Part shown: positions 45,778 through 55,383 of the stretch, piece after piece
Layout: every line of letters begins with the position of its first letter
Position numbering within the stretch: position 1 is the stretch's first letter
From: Phycisphaerales bacterium
GTDB lineage: Bacteria > Planctomycetota > Phycisphaerae > Phycisphaerales > UBA1924
NCBI GenBank assembly: GCA_020853975.1
Contig: JADYXW010000041.1
Location: 30,541-94,540 of the forward strand
DNA: 64,000 bases
Direction: 5' to 3'
Position numbers and translations under genes: made by a program
The notes under the pieces: model-generated
Databases searched by the model: none
The model's input: the letters and a program-made list of their open reading frames with translations, nothing else
What the model was told of the DNA's origin: nothing

Positions 45778-47850
45778 TCAGTCTGCTTCCTGGTACTCCA
45801 CCCGGACCCCCGCCGGCAGGGCCTCCAGGAAGTACTTCCCGTACCGCGCCGTCCGTACCCGGTCGTCCAACACGACCACCCGCCCCGTGTCCGAACGCCC
45901 GCGGATCAGCCTGCCGAAGCCCTGGAGGAACCGGATGACCGCCCGGGGGAGGGAGTCCTCCATGAAGGGGTTGCCCCCGCGGCCTTCGATCAGCTCGTAC
46001 CGGGCCTGGGTCAGCGGACGATCCGGGGGGTCAAACGGCAGCTTGGTGATGATGACATTCCGCAGCCCGCGCCCGCGAACGTCCACGCCCTGCCAGAAGC
46101 TCGCGGCCCCCAGGAGCACGCTGCGCTCGTCTTCGCGGAATCGCTGCAGCATCGCTGTGCGCGAACCGTCGCGGCCGTGGGCGAGCAGGGGCAGGCCCGA
46201 GGCTGCGAGAGGCCCGGCGAGCTCGGACGCACACTTGTTCAGCGCGGCGAAGCTCGTGAATAGCACGAATGCGCCGCCCTGCGTCTCTTCGACGTGCCTC
46301 AGGATCGCCCGCGACAACGGGGACAGCCTTCCCCCCGGTACCCCCAGAGGCTGCACGATCACCCGCACCTGCGTGGCGAAGTCAAAGGGCGACCCGAGTT
46401 GGAGGGTCGAGGCGCCCTCGCAGCCCAGCCTTCCCATCGCGTGGGCGAACGCGGTTTCCGATCGCTCCGTGGATTCTCCCGGTTTCACACGCCGGGTCGC
46501 CAGGGTGGCGCTCGTCAGCGTCACGCTGTGCTCCTGCCTGAACAGTCTCTCCCGCAGCATCGGCCCCACCTCGATGGGTGCGCAGGCAAAGGTCATCCGG
46601 CGGCTGAACCCGCGGGACTCATCTCCCCCGCCGGCCTCCACCCAGTACGCGCATTCCGAGAGCGCCTGGGAAACGAGTGTCGCCGCCTCCGCCGCGATCA
46701 TCTCCGCACGCTGGGCGTACGCCGTGAGTTCGTACCGGTCCGCGTCGTTCTTCACGGCGTCCTTCAGGCTGCTGAGGCGGAGCGAAAGCTCGCGCAGCGC
46801 AGGCGTCAGCACGTTGGTGACGACTCCGGGCTCCCTGATCCTCTTGCAGAGCGCCTCGCGGCCCGCGTCCTGTGTCCAGGAGCCGCCCTCGGTTCGCAGC
46901 AGGCCGGCCAGTTCGTCAAAGAAACCCCGCGCCGCAAGTGAGGCCTGATCCACAAGCACCAAGGCTCTCTCCAGAGAGCCCGTTTCCCCTACCGCCAGCG
47001 ACAACTGAGGTAGGTAACCCTTGCCCGTTCTCGGGTGGCTAAGCGTCGTCAGCAGATGCTGGACGCGCCCCTCGGCGAGCGAGACTCCGAAGTGCTCAGC
47101 GGCGACTTCCTCGACCATGTGGGCCTCATCGAGGATCACGTGGTCGTACTTTGGAAGAAAGCCGACGTCCTGGGCACGCAGCGCCAGGTCGGAGAAGAAC
47201 AGCGCGTGGTTGCAGATCAGGAGGTTTGCCTCTTCGAGACCGGCGCGCGCCTTCTGGAAGAAGCACTGGTCGTAGGTAGGGCACCTGCGCCCCATGCAGT
47301 TGCCCGAATCTGACTGCACGCGGTCCCACACGCCCGCTCGCTCGAGCGGGGGCAGGCTACTCAGCGTGCCGTCCGTCGTCGTGTACGCCCAGTCCTCGAT
47401 CACGTGGAGCGATCGACGGGCCGCGGCGTCCGCGAAGAGCCGGTCCTGCCTCTCGCTGGCGAGCCTCAGCCTTCGCACGCTCACGTAGTTTCCACGACCC
47501 TTGACCAGGATGGGCTTCAGTTCTGGTCCGTCCTCCACCGCGCGGTCCGCAAGCACCTCTCGCAGCACGGGGATGTCCTTCTCGACGAGCTGCTCCTGAA
47601 GCGAGATGGTGTGCGTCGCGACGACGACACGCTCCCCCCTCGCGAGACAACGGAGAATCGCGGGGACCAGGTAGGCAAAGCTCTTCCCCACGCCTGTGCC
47701 GGCCTCCACCAGCAGGTGGCTCCGACGCTCCATCGCCTCCGCAACGGCGAGCGCCATCCGCTGCTGCTCGGGCCGGAACTCAAAGCCGCTCCCCATCGCC
47801 GAGGCGATGGGTCCGGATTCTCCAAGGGCTTCGGCCGGTCCGTCGGGCAC
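45778..47850 (-). CDS. DinG/Rad3-family ATP-dependent DNA helicase
   Basis: EAGTGVGKSFAYLVPAIL Walker A; ILDEAHMVEE DEAH; CMGRRCPTYDQCFFQKARAGLEEANLLICNHALF Fe-S cysteines; ARYELIEGRGGNPFMEDSLPRAVIRFLQGFGRLIRG. Confidence 0.92.
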   Translation of the reverse strand: MPDGPAEALGESGPIASAMGSGFEFRPEQQRMALAVAEAMERRSHLLVEAGTGVGKSFAYLVPAILRCLARGERVVVATHTISLQEQLVEKDIPVLREVLADRAVEDGPELKPILVKGRGNYVSVRRLRLASERQDRLFADAAARRSLHVIEDWAYTTTDGTLSSLPPLERAGVWDRVQSDSGNCMGRRCPTYDQCFFQKARAGLEEANLLICNHALFFSDLALRAQDVGFLPKYDHVILDEAHMVEEVAAEHFGVSLAEGRVQHLLTTLSHPRTGKGYLPQLSLAVGETGSLERALVLVDQASLAARGFFDELAGLLRTEGGSWTQDAGREALCKRIREPGVVTNVLTPALRELSLRLSSLKDAVKNDADRYELTAYAQRAEMIAAEAATLVSQALSECAYWVEAGGGDESRGFSRRMTFACAPIEVGPMLRERLFRQEHSVTLTSATLATRRVKPGESTERSETAFAHAMGRLGCEGASTLQLGSPFDFATQVRVIVQPLGVPGGRLSPLSRAILRHVEETQGGAFVLFTSFAALNKCASELAGPLAASGLPLLAHGRDGSRTAMLQRFREDERSVLLGAASFWQGVDVRGRGLRNVIITKLPFDPPDRPLTQARYELIEGRGGNPFMEDSLPRAVIRFLQGFGRLIRGRSDTGRVVVLDDRVRTARYGKYFLEALPAGVRVEYQEAD

Positions 47851-47871
47851 GCGGCGGAGTGTACGGCGAGC

Positions 47872-48591
47872 TCACAACGCGAACCGTACTGCGGACATCG
47901 CGGCACCGCGCCCAACCAGCACCCGGAACACAACCATGCCGGTCAGCATGACAGTCATCGCGAGCCCGGTGGTCCAGGCCGGAGCCTCGCCGGTCTCAAG
48001 CCGCAGGCGGACGGCCTCGAACGCCGCAACGTCCCACGCCACGTGGAGGGCAACCGCAGCCCCGAAGCCGATCGGGAGCGCCAACGTTCCGGGGGAGGGT
48101 GGCCCGACCAGCGTACCAAGCCCCCACCCCCCAATGCCTCCCATGACCAGATGGCCCGCGAGCCGCACCGGCTCCTGCCAGGGGATGCCCGACGCACCGG
48201 GGTCGCTCCCGAGCAGCCACACGCTTTCCTCCAGGGCGGCCCCAAGGCCCGCGAAGGAGCCATAGATGAGCCCGTCGATAGGGTCGTTGAAGTGCCGACG
48301 GAAGCACGCCGCCACAAGGGCCACGGCCCCGAGCTTGCCAAGTTCTTCCGTCGCTCCCGCGAGCACCGAGTAGAACCCGCTCCCAAGCACTTCGGGCCAG
48401 TGGTCGGCCCCGGCAAGGATGATGCGCCCCTGCACCCGCCCCGCGATAAACATCATTCCAGCCCCCGCCACCATCACGAAGGCAATCGCGTGCCAAGGCT
48501 CGCGGTCGAGCAGGTCGTAACGCCGCACGACCCACCCGATGAAGCAGGCGCAGCCCGCGAGCGTCGCGTAGAGCACCATGGCCTCGGACAT
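47872..48591 (-). CDS. PrsW-family intramembrane metalloprotease-like protein
   Basis: GATEELGKLGAVALV; LGAALEESVWLLG; ALHVAWD. Multi-TM. Confidence 0.83.
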   Translation of the reverse strand: MSEAMVLYATLAGCACFIGWVVRRYDLLDREPWHAIAFVMVAGAGMMFIAGRVQGRIILAGADHWPEVLGSGFYSVLAGATEELGKLGAVALVAACFRRHFNDPIDGLIYGSFAGLGAALEESVWLLGSDPGASGIPWQEPVRLAGHLVMGGIGGWGLGTLVGPPSPGTLALPIGFGAAVALHVAWDVAAFEAVRLRLETGEAPAWTTGLAMTVMLTGMVVFRVLVGRGAAMSAVRFAL

Positions 48592-48598
48592 ACCGGTG

Positions 48599-49438
48599 CT
48601 ATCGGCTGTTTCGGTCCGGTGCTGAACCGGCCCCAAGGGGGGCGCGGGAGGGCTCGCCATCGCGCCGCGGATAGTCCCTGGGCGTGGGACCCACCTTGGA
48701 AAGCACCACCACGCGGCCCGTCGGCGTGTCCAGCGTCGTCTCGTGCACGGCGCGCAGCGTGCGCAGCGCCTCGGCCGCCGCCGCGAGCTCCGCCTCGGCC
48801 TTCTCGCCCTTGATGAGCGCCACAAGGCCCCCGGGCGCACCGCCCAGCGGGGCCCTTGCGAAGGGGACCGTCAGCTCCGCGAGCACGGGCAGAGCCCCAA
48901 CCGCTCGCGCGACGACCGCGTCGTACCGCTCTCGATGGCCTCCCTCGCGCCCGGTGGCGGACTTCAGCCCGCGGTCCTGGGCTGCGGCTTCCGCCCGTGC
49001 CTGCACCACGCGGCAGTTCGGAAGGCCAAGCTCCGCGGCCGCCTGATTGAGGAACGCCGCTTTCTTGCCCGTCGGCTCGAGCAACGTGAACTCGAGCGTG
49101 GGGCAGACGATGGCGAGCGGGATCCCGGGCAGCCCGCCTCCGGACCCGACATCGATGACCCGAGAGCCCTCGGGCAGCTCCGCGAGAACCGGCACCAGGG
49201 TCAGCGAGTCCAGGATGTGCCTCTCCCACCCCTTGGCCGGCTCGATGATCGCGGTGAGGTTCGCGAGTTGGTTCGCCGCGAGCAGCATCGCGAGATACCG
49301 GCCTAGTCGCTCTGTGTCACCCGGCTCGAACTCCAGACCAAGCGTGGCGGCCCGGTCCAGAAACTCGCCGGGCGGCGTGAGGGGCTGAATGCCGGCGAGC
49401 TGGAAGTCGAGGATGGGCCTTGGTGCGCTTTGAGCCAT
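48599..49438 (-). CDS. rsmG: 16S rRNA (guanine(527)-N(7))-methyltransferase
   Basis: LAANQLANLTAIIEPAKGWERHILDSLTLVPVL...VIDVGSGGGLPGIPLAIVCP...AVARAVGALPVLAELTVPF. Confidence 0.92.
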   Translation of the reverse strand: MAQSAPRPILDFQLAGIQPLTPPGEFLDRAATLGLEFEPGDTERLGRYLAMLLAANQLANLTAIIEPAKGWERHILDSLTLVPVLAELPEGSRVIDVGSGGGLPGIPLAIVCPTLEFTLLEPTGKKAAFLNQAAAELGLPNCRVVQARAEAAAQDRGLKSATGREGGHRERYDAVVARAVGALPVLAELTVPFARAPLGGAPGGLVALIKGEKAEAELAAAAEALRTLRAVHETTLDTPTGRVVVLSKVGPTPRDYPRRDGEPSRAPLGAGSAPDRNSR

Positions 49439-49463
49439 GCGTGGCCGGAGTGTATGGGTGGAG

Positions 49464-50693
49464 CTAGGCGTCCTCGTCCTCCCACTCGAAGCTCTTTCGC
49501 AAGGTTACCTTTGGCCTGCGCACCGCGATGCTCCAGATGAGGCCCGCCATGAGCCACTGCGTGACCATACTTGAACCGCCGTGAGAGACCATGGGGAGCG
49601 TGATCCCGATGATCGGGAGCAGCCCCAGGTTCATGCCGACGTTTACGAACATCTGCCCCGCGACGAACCCCGTGAACGCCACCGGCAGCAGCCTTCCGAA
49701 GGGCTCGCGGCAGAGCCCGGCAGTCCAGAGGGCCCCGATCGCCCAGACGATGTACAGCAGAAGGACCGCGGTCCCGCCCATGAAGCCAAACCGTGCGCAG
49801 ACCACGGAAAACACCATGTCATTGTGCCGCTCGGGGAGCGCGTTGAACTTCACCAGCGTGCGAGCTCGCCCGTCGCCAAGCCCATCGAACCCTCCGGCGC
49901 CGGCGAGCCTCTGGGCGGTGACACTCTGCATGTTGATGTCGCGGTCGGCGGAATCATCCCCCTGGAGCTGCATGAACATCCCTCGGATGCGTGCCTGCTG
50001 GTGGGGGAGCAGCAGCGGGTACGAGGCCGGAGCCGCGAGCAGGGCCACCAGCACCACGAGCGCGAGGTGCTTGAACTTGGCCCCCGCCGCCACGAGCACC
50101 GCGAACAGCGCGGGGATGAAGAGGAGCGCCGACCCGAGATCCGGCTGCAGCGTGATGAGCCCGACGGGGACCGCGGTGATGATCGCAGGCGGCGCCAGCC
50201 CCAGCAGCGTGCGGTGGTTGGCCTTGTACCGCAGATACCAGGCGATGACGCACGCCCAGGCGATCTTCGCGAGTTCGGTCGGCTGAAAATCCACCGGCCC
50301 AAGGTCGATCCAGCTTCGCGCCCCGTTTCTGGGCCTCACCAGCCAGCTCGGAACCACGGGGATCAGCAGAAACACAAGCAGACCCACCGACATCGCAAGC
50401 AGCACCCACGAGGCGTAACCGTACCAGCGGTAGTGCGGGAGCGCGATCGCGCCCGCCGCCGCCAGTCCGGCCATCAGGTACGTAGCCTGCCTCATGGCCA
50501 GAGGCGTGAGCTGCGACACCGGGTGCCCGGTCGCGGACGCGCCGACATCGATCGCCGCGATGCCGATGAACGCCAGCAGCAGCGACGCGCCGATGGTCAG
50601 CCACGCGGGACCGGCGCGGGCCAGCACGCCCAGCACCGCTCGCACCGCCGCCGACACCCTCGCGTTGGAAGTTTGAGCGTGGGCGAAGCCCAT
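49464..50693 (-). CDS. rodA: FtsW/RodA/SpoVE family peptidoglycan glycosyltransferase
   Basis: RNGARSWIDLGPVDFQPTELAKIAWACVIAWYL; LQPDLGSALLFIPALF; GMNLGLLPIIGITLPMVSHGGSSMV. Confidence 0.9.
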   Translation of the reverse strand: MGFAHAQTSNARVSAAVRAVLGVLARAGPAWLTIGASLLLAFIGIAAIDVGASATGHPVSQLTPLAMRQATYLMAGLAAAGAIALPHYRWYGYASWVLLAMSVGLLVFLLIPVVPSWLVRPRNGARSWIDLGPVDFQPTELAKIAWACVIAWYLRYKANHRTLLGLAPPAIITAVPVGLITLQPDLGSALLFIPALFAVLVAAGAKFKHLALVVLVALLAAPASYPLLLPHQQARIRGMFMQLQGDDSADRDINMQSVTAQRLAGAGGFDGLGDGRARTLVKFNALPERHNDMVFSVVCARFGFMGGTAVLLLYIVWAIGALWTAGLCREPFGRLLPVAFTGFVAGQMFVNVGMNLGLLPIIGITLPMVSHGGSSMVTQWLMAGLIWSIAVRRPKVTLRKSFEWEDEDA

Positions 50694-53117
50694 CTAGAGG
50701 TATCCCTCCTCGATGAGCGCTCGCACGATCTGGGCGCAGATCGGGCCAGAGACCTTGCCGCCCGAGCCTCCATAGTCCACGACGACAGAGACGACAAAGC
50801 GGGGCCTGTCACGCCCCACCAGCACGACGAACCAGGAGTGGTCGCCCTCTTCGGCGATCTGACCCTTCAGCGGACCGTTCGGCCCGTCCGGGTCGTTGAT
50901 CACGATCCTCGGAGCGGTCGCTGTGCCCGTCTTGCCCCAGACCCGGACGCCCGGGATCTCGAACACCGGCTCCTGATGCTCGTTCCCCTGCGCGTCCGCC
51001 ACCATGATGTGGTGCCCCGTGCCCGAGCGGTCATTCACGGACCCGGAGAGTCCGGCCATCGCCGCGTCGATCGCCCCGGAAGGAATGCCAAGGTCCTCGG
51101 GCTCTGGCCTTCGGCGGCTGGTGATGACCCGCGGGGGCACGTACACCCCGCCCCGCACGATGGTCGCGTACGCGGAGGCGGCGTGCATGGGTGTCCACGT
51201 CACCGGCCCCTGACCGATGCCCATCTGGATGGCATCCCAGAGCTGCATGCCGTAGTCCTGGGCGTCGCTCCTGAAGCCGAGCCGCCCGCCGACCTCTCCG
51301 CCGACGCCGAGGTCGAATGTCTTTCCCACGTGGAACGCCTCGTAGGAATCGATGACACCCCCGGGGCCCATGCGCTGCCCGAGCGTGAAGAAGAAGATGT
51401 TGCAGGAGACCATGATGGCCTCTTCTGCGGTGGGCTCGTGATTCAGGAACGCGGTGTGCGTCTGCTGGAAGCGCTTGTAGATCCAGCACCGGAACTGGGT
51501 CGGACGGTTCTCGAACAGATGCCCGGTACAGTCGATCGTCTGCGAGAGGCTGAAGTTGCCCCGCTTGACCGCCTCGCACAGGAGCAAGGGCTTCACGATC
51601 GAGCCCGGCGTGTAGTACTTCCCGGTCGCCCGGTTGACCAGAGGCGTGTTGACCTCGTCTTTCAGCAGGTCCGCCATCTCGGTCCGCAGTCGCGAGCGAC
51701 CCGGCGAGGGCATGGAGACCATCGCCAGAACGTCACCGGTCTCGACGTCGAGCACCACCGCGGCGCCATTCAGGGGGGACCCCACGGGCTTCGTGGCGCT
51801 CTCCTGCTTGTGCCAGGGCTGCACGCTCGCGAGCCCGGCCTGCGGGGTCATGATCGCCTGCACCCTCGCCTGCAGCATGATGTCCAGCGCGAGGTGGACG
51901 TCCCCGCCCGGACGGGCGGGCAGGGCCTCGCGGGCCCCGGTGTCGAGATGGGTCGTGAGATATCCGCGCAGCCCCCGCAACGTCAGCTCTTCGGAACGTT
52001 CAACTCCGGTCGCGCCCACGCGGTCACCATCCCGGTACGAGCCCAGATCGACCCCGAGGCCCTCGTACGCCCGCTGTCGGTCCGCCGGGTTCGCCAGCAG
52101 ATAGGCGTCGCGCCGCTCCGCGTCGCCGACCGTGCGGACGAGGCGCCCCTCACGCTCCTCCTCGACGCTGCCGTACACGCGGTCCCGCATCGTCCCCAGT
52201 ACATGAACCGCGACACCCTCCACCTCAACCGCGAGGGGCTCATCGGACCTGAGCGGCGAGGGAAACTGCGATCGGTCGAGTGAGACGACCAGCGACTCGA
52301 ATGGGTACTCACGGTCGCCGGAGTCCCGAACGACGAGCCCCGGGATGAGGTCCACGTCCGCGAAGGCCTCCGCGTTTGCCTGGCGCAGCCGGTCATCCTC
52401 GCCGGGAAGGGGCACGCTCGATGTCTCCTCCGCCAGGCGCCGGCACTCGAACCCAACCTGATCGGTCACACGCGAGACGAGCACGTGCGCCTGCGTGCGC
52501 TCGGCGATCGGCTCCTCCGCCCGCCGCTGAATCGCGCGCGACTCGCGTGCATCCGGCGTCTCACCCCGCTCGGCCCACACAGCGAGTTCAGCCTTGAGCC
52601 TCTGCTCGGTGATGTGCTTCTGGCGTGCCTCCACCCGGCGGATCACCTCGTCCCGCCGCACCTCGAGCTCCGGCCGCGAAACCCCCGCAGCCTCGGCGAG
52701 ACGGTTCCACGCCTGATCCGCGTGCGCCTGGAAGGGAGGCAGGAATCGCTCTGTGAGCCGGGCCCGCCCTTCCGGGCCAAGCCCGGCCCAGCCTGAGCCC
52801 GCCGACCGCCGTGCTGCCTCGCGGGCCGCGGCTCGGGCCCAGTCCCCGGTGATCGCCGGGTAGGTCACCGCGAGGTCATAGCTCGGACGATCTTGAGCGA
52901 GCACGCGACCCTTTCGGTCCAGAACGCGCCCGCGTACCGTCGGTGTCTGGACGCTGCGGACGAGCCGGGATTCGGCCTGTCGTCGGAGTTCATCGCCCCG
53001 GACGATGGAGAGGTTCGCCAACTGGGCTGCCAGAGGTGCCGCCCCCGCGCTTACGAGCAGCAGCAGCACCAGCAACCTGCGGTGAAACATCTTCGGGATA
53101 AGCGTCTTGACAAGCAT
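50694..53117 (-). CDS. Penicillin-binding protein 2-like transpeptidase
   Basis: RGRVLDRKGRVLAQDRPSYDLAVTYP; YYTPGSIVKPLL (SxxK); VSCNIFFFT (SxN); VWGKTGTAT (KTGT). Confidence 0.92.
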   Translation of the reverse strand: MLVKTLIPKMFHRRLLVLLLLVSAGAAPLAAQLANLSIVRGDELRRQAESRLVRSVQTPTVRGRVLDRKGRVLAQDRPSYDLAVTYPAITGDWARAAAREAARRSAGSGWAGLGPEGRARLTERFLPPFQAHADQAWNRLAEAAGVSRPELEVRRDEVIRRVEARQKHITEQRLKAELAVWAERGETPDARESRAIQRRAEEPIAERTQAHVLVSRVTDQVGFECRRLAEETSSVPLPGEDDRLRQANAEAFADVDLIPGLVVRDSGDREYPFESLVVSLDRSQFPSPLRSDEPLAVEVEGVAVHVLGTMRDRVYGSVEEEREGRLVRTVGDAERRDAYLLANPADRQRAYEGLGVDLGSYRDGDRVGATGVERSEELTLRGLRGYLTTHLDTGAREALPARPGGDVHLALDIMLQARVQAIMTPQAGLASVQPWHKQESATKPVGSPLNGAAVVLDVETGDVLAMVSMPSPGRSRLRTEMADLLKDEVNTPLVNRATGKYYTPGSIVKPLLLCEAVKRGNFSLSQTIDCTGHLFENRPTQFRCWIYKRFQQTHTAFLNHEPTAEEAIMVSCNIFFFTLGQRMGPGGVIDSYEAFHVGKTFDLGVGGEVGGRLGFRSDAQDYGMQLWDAIQMGIGQGPVTWTPMHAASAYATIVRGGVYVPPRVITSRRRPEPEDLGIPSGAIDAAMAGLSGSVNDRSGTGHHIMVADAQGNEHQEPVFEIPGVRVWGKTGTATAPRIVINDPDGPNGPLKGQIAEEGDHSWFVVLVGRDRPRFVVSVVVDYGGSGGKVSGPICAQIVRALIEEGYL

Positions 53118-53194
53118 GGCGCGGCGTCCGAACGGGCCGACGCCGGCCCGCGCATCCCATCGACCAACCCCCGCCCCCAAGCGTACTTTCCGCC

Positions 53195-53977
53195 TCAGCC
53201 GCAGGCCCGGATTTCACCCGCTGCTCGGTCATACTCCGGCACCACGCTCAGCCAGTCGATCCGGGCGCACGTCGAGACGTCCGCACCCAGCCCCTGCGCG
53301 ATCAGGTTCCGCCCGCCCCGGCTGGCCTTCATGGCCCCCTCCAGATCGTCCCTGCCGCCTCGCCAGGCGAGCATGGCCAGCCTCGCGCTGTCGTCACCCT
53401 GAAGCGAGCGGCCAGCCGCGACGAGCCGCTCCGCCATCGCACCCGCGGGGAGCACGTCATCCAGGCCCACCTCATCGCGGGTGCCGCAGCAGAGCAGGTG
53501 GGCAGGCCTCGGATCGGCTTGGACTTCGCCGCACACGGCGATGAGGTTCGCAAACGACCCCACAAGCACCCGCTCCGCGCCGCGCGCGTGCAGCAACGCT
53601 GCGGTGCCGTTGGTCGTCGTGAAAACGACGGTACGGCCGGCCACCTTCTCTGGCGTGTAGTTCGAAGGCGAGTTGTCCAGCTCAAAGCCCGGAACCCGAA
53701 GGCCCCCTCGCTCCCCGCCGCAGACGACCTTGTGCCCCAGGGCCCGCATTCGGTCCGCCGCTTGCCCCGCGTCGGCGACGGTGAGCACGGGAACCACCGC
53801 CCGGGCCCCCGCACCAAGCGCCGCGGCGATGGTCACGCTCGCCCGGATCGCATCGATCACCACGACGACACCTCCGGCCAGCGCGGCGGGCGCGACATCC
53901 GACGCGTGCAGGTGCACGTGCAGAGGCCGCGGACCCGGGGGGTGCGGCGGCGGAGGAGGCAGGTCTGGGGCCGACAT
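53195..53977 (-). CDS. 2-phosphosulfolactate phosphatase-like (ComB family)
   Basis: VVVIDAIRASVTIAAALGAGARAVVPV; CGGERGGLRVPGFELDNSPSNYT; VVFTTTNGTAALL. Confidence 0.85.
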   Translation of the reverse strand: MSAPDLPPPPPHPPGPRPLHVHLHASDVAPAALAGGVVVVIDAIRASVTIAAALGAGARAVVPVLTVADAGQAADRMRALGHKVVCGGERGGLRVPGFELDNSPSNYTPEKVAGRTVVFTTTNGTAALLHARGAERVLVGSFANLIAVCGEVQADPRPAHLLCCGTRDEVGLDDVLPAGAMAERLVAAGRSLQGDDSARLAMLAWRGGRDDLEGAMKASRGGRNLIAQGLGADVSTCARIDWLSVVPEYDRAAGEIRACG

Positions 53978-54001
53978 GCCCCGAGCGTACGCGCGATGCA
54001 G

Positions 54002-54301
54002 CTACTTGCCGTAGGCCTGAACGACCTTCCCACCCGCGCAGATAACCGTGATCTCGAGCGAAGATGACTTCCAGGTGTAGGTCTGCTGCGAGTTGCCGCT
54101 GGATGAGCCCGCGACGCCCCCAGCGTTGATCGACATGCCGCTCTGGTCCGCCCGCTCACCCTTGCCCAAGATCCGCTCGACCTCCTGGATCGTCATGCCG
54201 GGCTTGATGCGATCCAGATTGGCCTGCGTCACCTTGCTCTCGCAGGCGACCATGAGGGAGAGCAAACCAATCAGGACGGGGGTCAGAATCCGGCTGCGCA
54301 T
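54002..54301 (-). CDS. Small lipoprotein with SmpA/OmlA-like (BamE-like) fold
   Basis: MRSRILTPVLIGLLSLMVACESKVTQANLDRIKPGMTIQEVERILGKGERAD: lipobox plus the IKPGMTxxEVxxILG pattern. Confidence 0.75.
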   Translation of the reverse strand: MRSRILTPVLIGLLSLMVACESKVTQANLDRIKPGMTIQEVERILGKGERADQSGMSINAGGVAGSSSGNSQQTYTWKSSSLEITVICAGGKVVQAYGK

Positions 54302-54458
54302 GACGGGCTCCTTTGGGGGCAGTCTACCAGCGGGTGGCCCCCGCTGCCCCGGTGGAAGCCCCGGCCCGCAATCGACAGGTGCCCCCGCCCGCTCCCGGCG
54401 ATACTACAGCCCGGACCAAGGCTGGTCCGATAGGTGGACGATCCAAGGAGACACTCCA

Positions 54459-54944
54459 ATGGCTGATGCGGGCGAACTGACGGTGATTGGGCAGGGCACG
54501 GTACTTCGGGGCGAACTGCAGGCGGCGGGACCCGTTCGCGTGCTCGGCTCCGTCGAGGGCCAGGTGAGCTGCACGAGCGAGTTGCACATCGGCCCGTCCG
54601 CCCAGGTGTCCGCGAGCGTGGAGGCGGAGACCGTGGTGGTCGAGGGCCGCGTACAGGGTGACATCCTGGCTCGCCAGAGGTTGCAGCTCGGACCCAAGGC
54701 CAACGTGCAGGGCGACATCACCTCCGGGGCGTTGACTGTCGCCGAAGGTGCGACGTTTGTGGGCAGAGTTGCGGTGGGTGGAGAGGCCGTCAGCGGGTTC
54801 CGCAAGCAAACTCCCGACCCCAAGCCGCGCGCAACCAAGGCGCCGGCGACCGAGCCCAAGCCCGAGACTACCACCGCCGACTGGCTCGGGCAGCAGGCCA
54901 AGACCCCGAGCTGGGTGAAGGCCGCGGCCGGCACGGACGCCTGA
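54459..54944 (+). CDS. Bactofilin (polymer-forming cytoskeletal protein)
   Basis: TVIGQGTVLRGELQAAGPVRVLGSVEGQVSCTSELHIGPSAQVSASVEAETVVVEGRVQGDILARQRLQLGPKANVQGDI. Confidence 0.9.
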   Translation: MADAGELTVIGQGTVLRGELQAAGPVRVLGSVEGQVSCTSELHIGPSAQVSASVEAETVVVEGRVQGDILARQRLQLGPKANVQGDITSGALTVAEGATFVGRVAVGGEAVSGFRKQTPDPKPRATKAPATEPKPETTTADWLGQQAKTPSWVKAAAGTDA

Positions 54945-54978
54945 GCGCCGGGTTTGGGGGCCGCAGAAGGGCTGACGC

Positions 54979-55383
54979 ATGGGTCGCGCGGCAACCAGAG
55001 ACGTGGTGTGCTATCACTGCCGCGGGCGGATCGAGGTCCCACGCGCGGCACGCACTGTGACGTGTCCCTGCTGCTTCAAGGGGCTCCTGCTCGACGACCT
55101 GGTCGTGAGCACCTCCGGCTGGCCCGGAAAACTCGAAACCTGCGGGGTGGTTCGAATAGACAACCGCGCGCGAACCGTCACACGCTTCGTCCGAGCGGGC
55201 GATGGCGTGGAGGTGCGGGGCGTGCTCGAGGCAAAGGTCTCGACCAGCGGAGGGGTACTCGTGCGACGGGGCGGGCACGTCAAGGGCGACATCGAGGCCA
55301 CGAGCATCACGGTGGAGCCCGGGGCCACGATGGAGGGCGTCAGCCTGTGTATCAGGCCCCTTCCTTCTGCATCGCCTCAATGA
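54979..55383 (+). CDS. Bactofilin-like protein with N-terminal zinc-ribbon
   Basis: VVCYHCRGRIEVPRAARTVTCPCCFKGLLLDDL followed by beta-strand repeats GVEVRGVLEAKVSTSGGVLVRRGGHVKGDIEATSITVEPGATMEG. Confidence 0.7.
   Translation: MGRAATRDVVCYHCRGRIEVPRAARTVTCPCCFKGLLLDDLVVSTSGWPGKLETCGVVRIDNRARTVTRFVRAGDGVEVRGVLEAKVSTSGGVLVRRGGHVKGDIEATSITVEPGATMEGVSLCIRPLPSASPQ

Noticed and set aside
49581-52283. 900-aa plus-strand ORF
   Set aside because: Antisense to rodA and PBP2, both with intact catalytic motifs on the minus strand.
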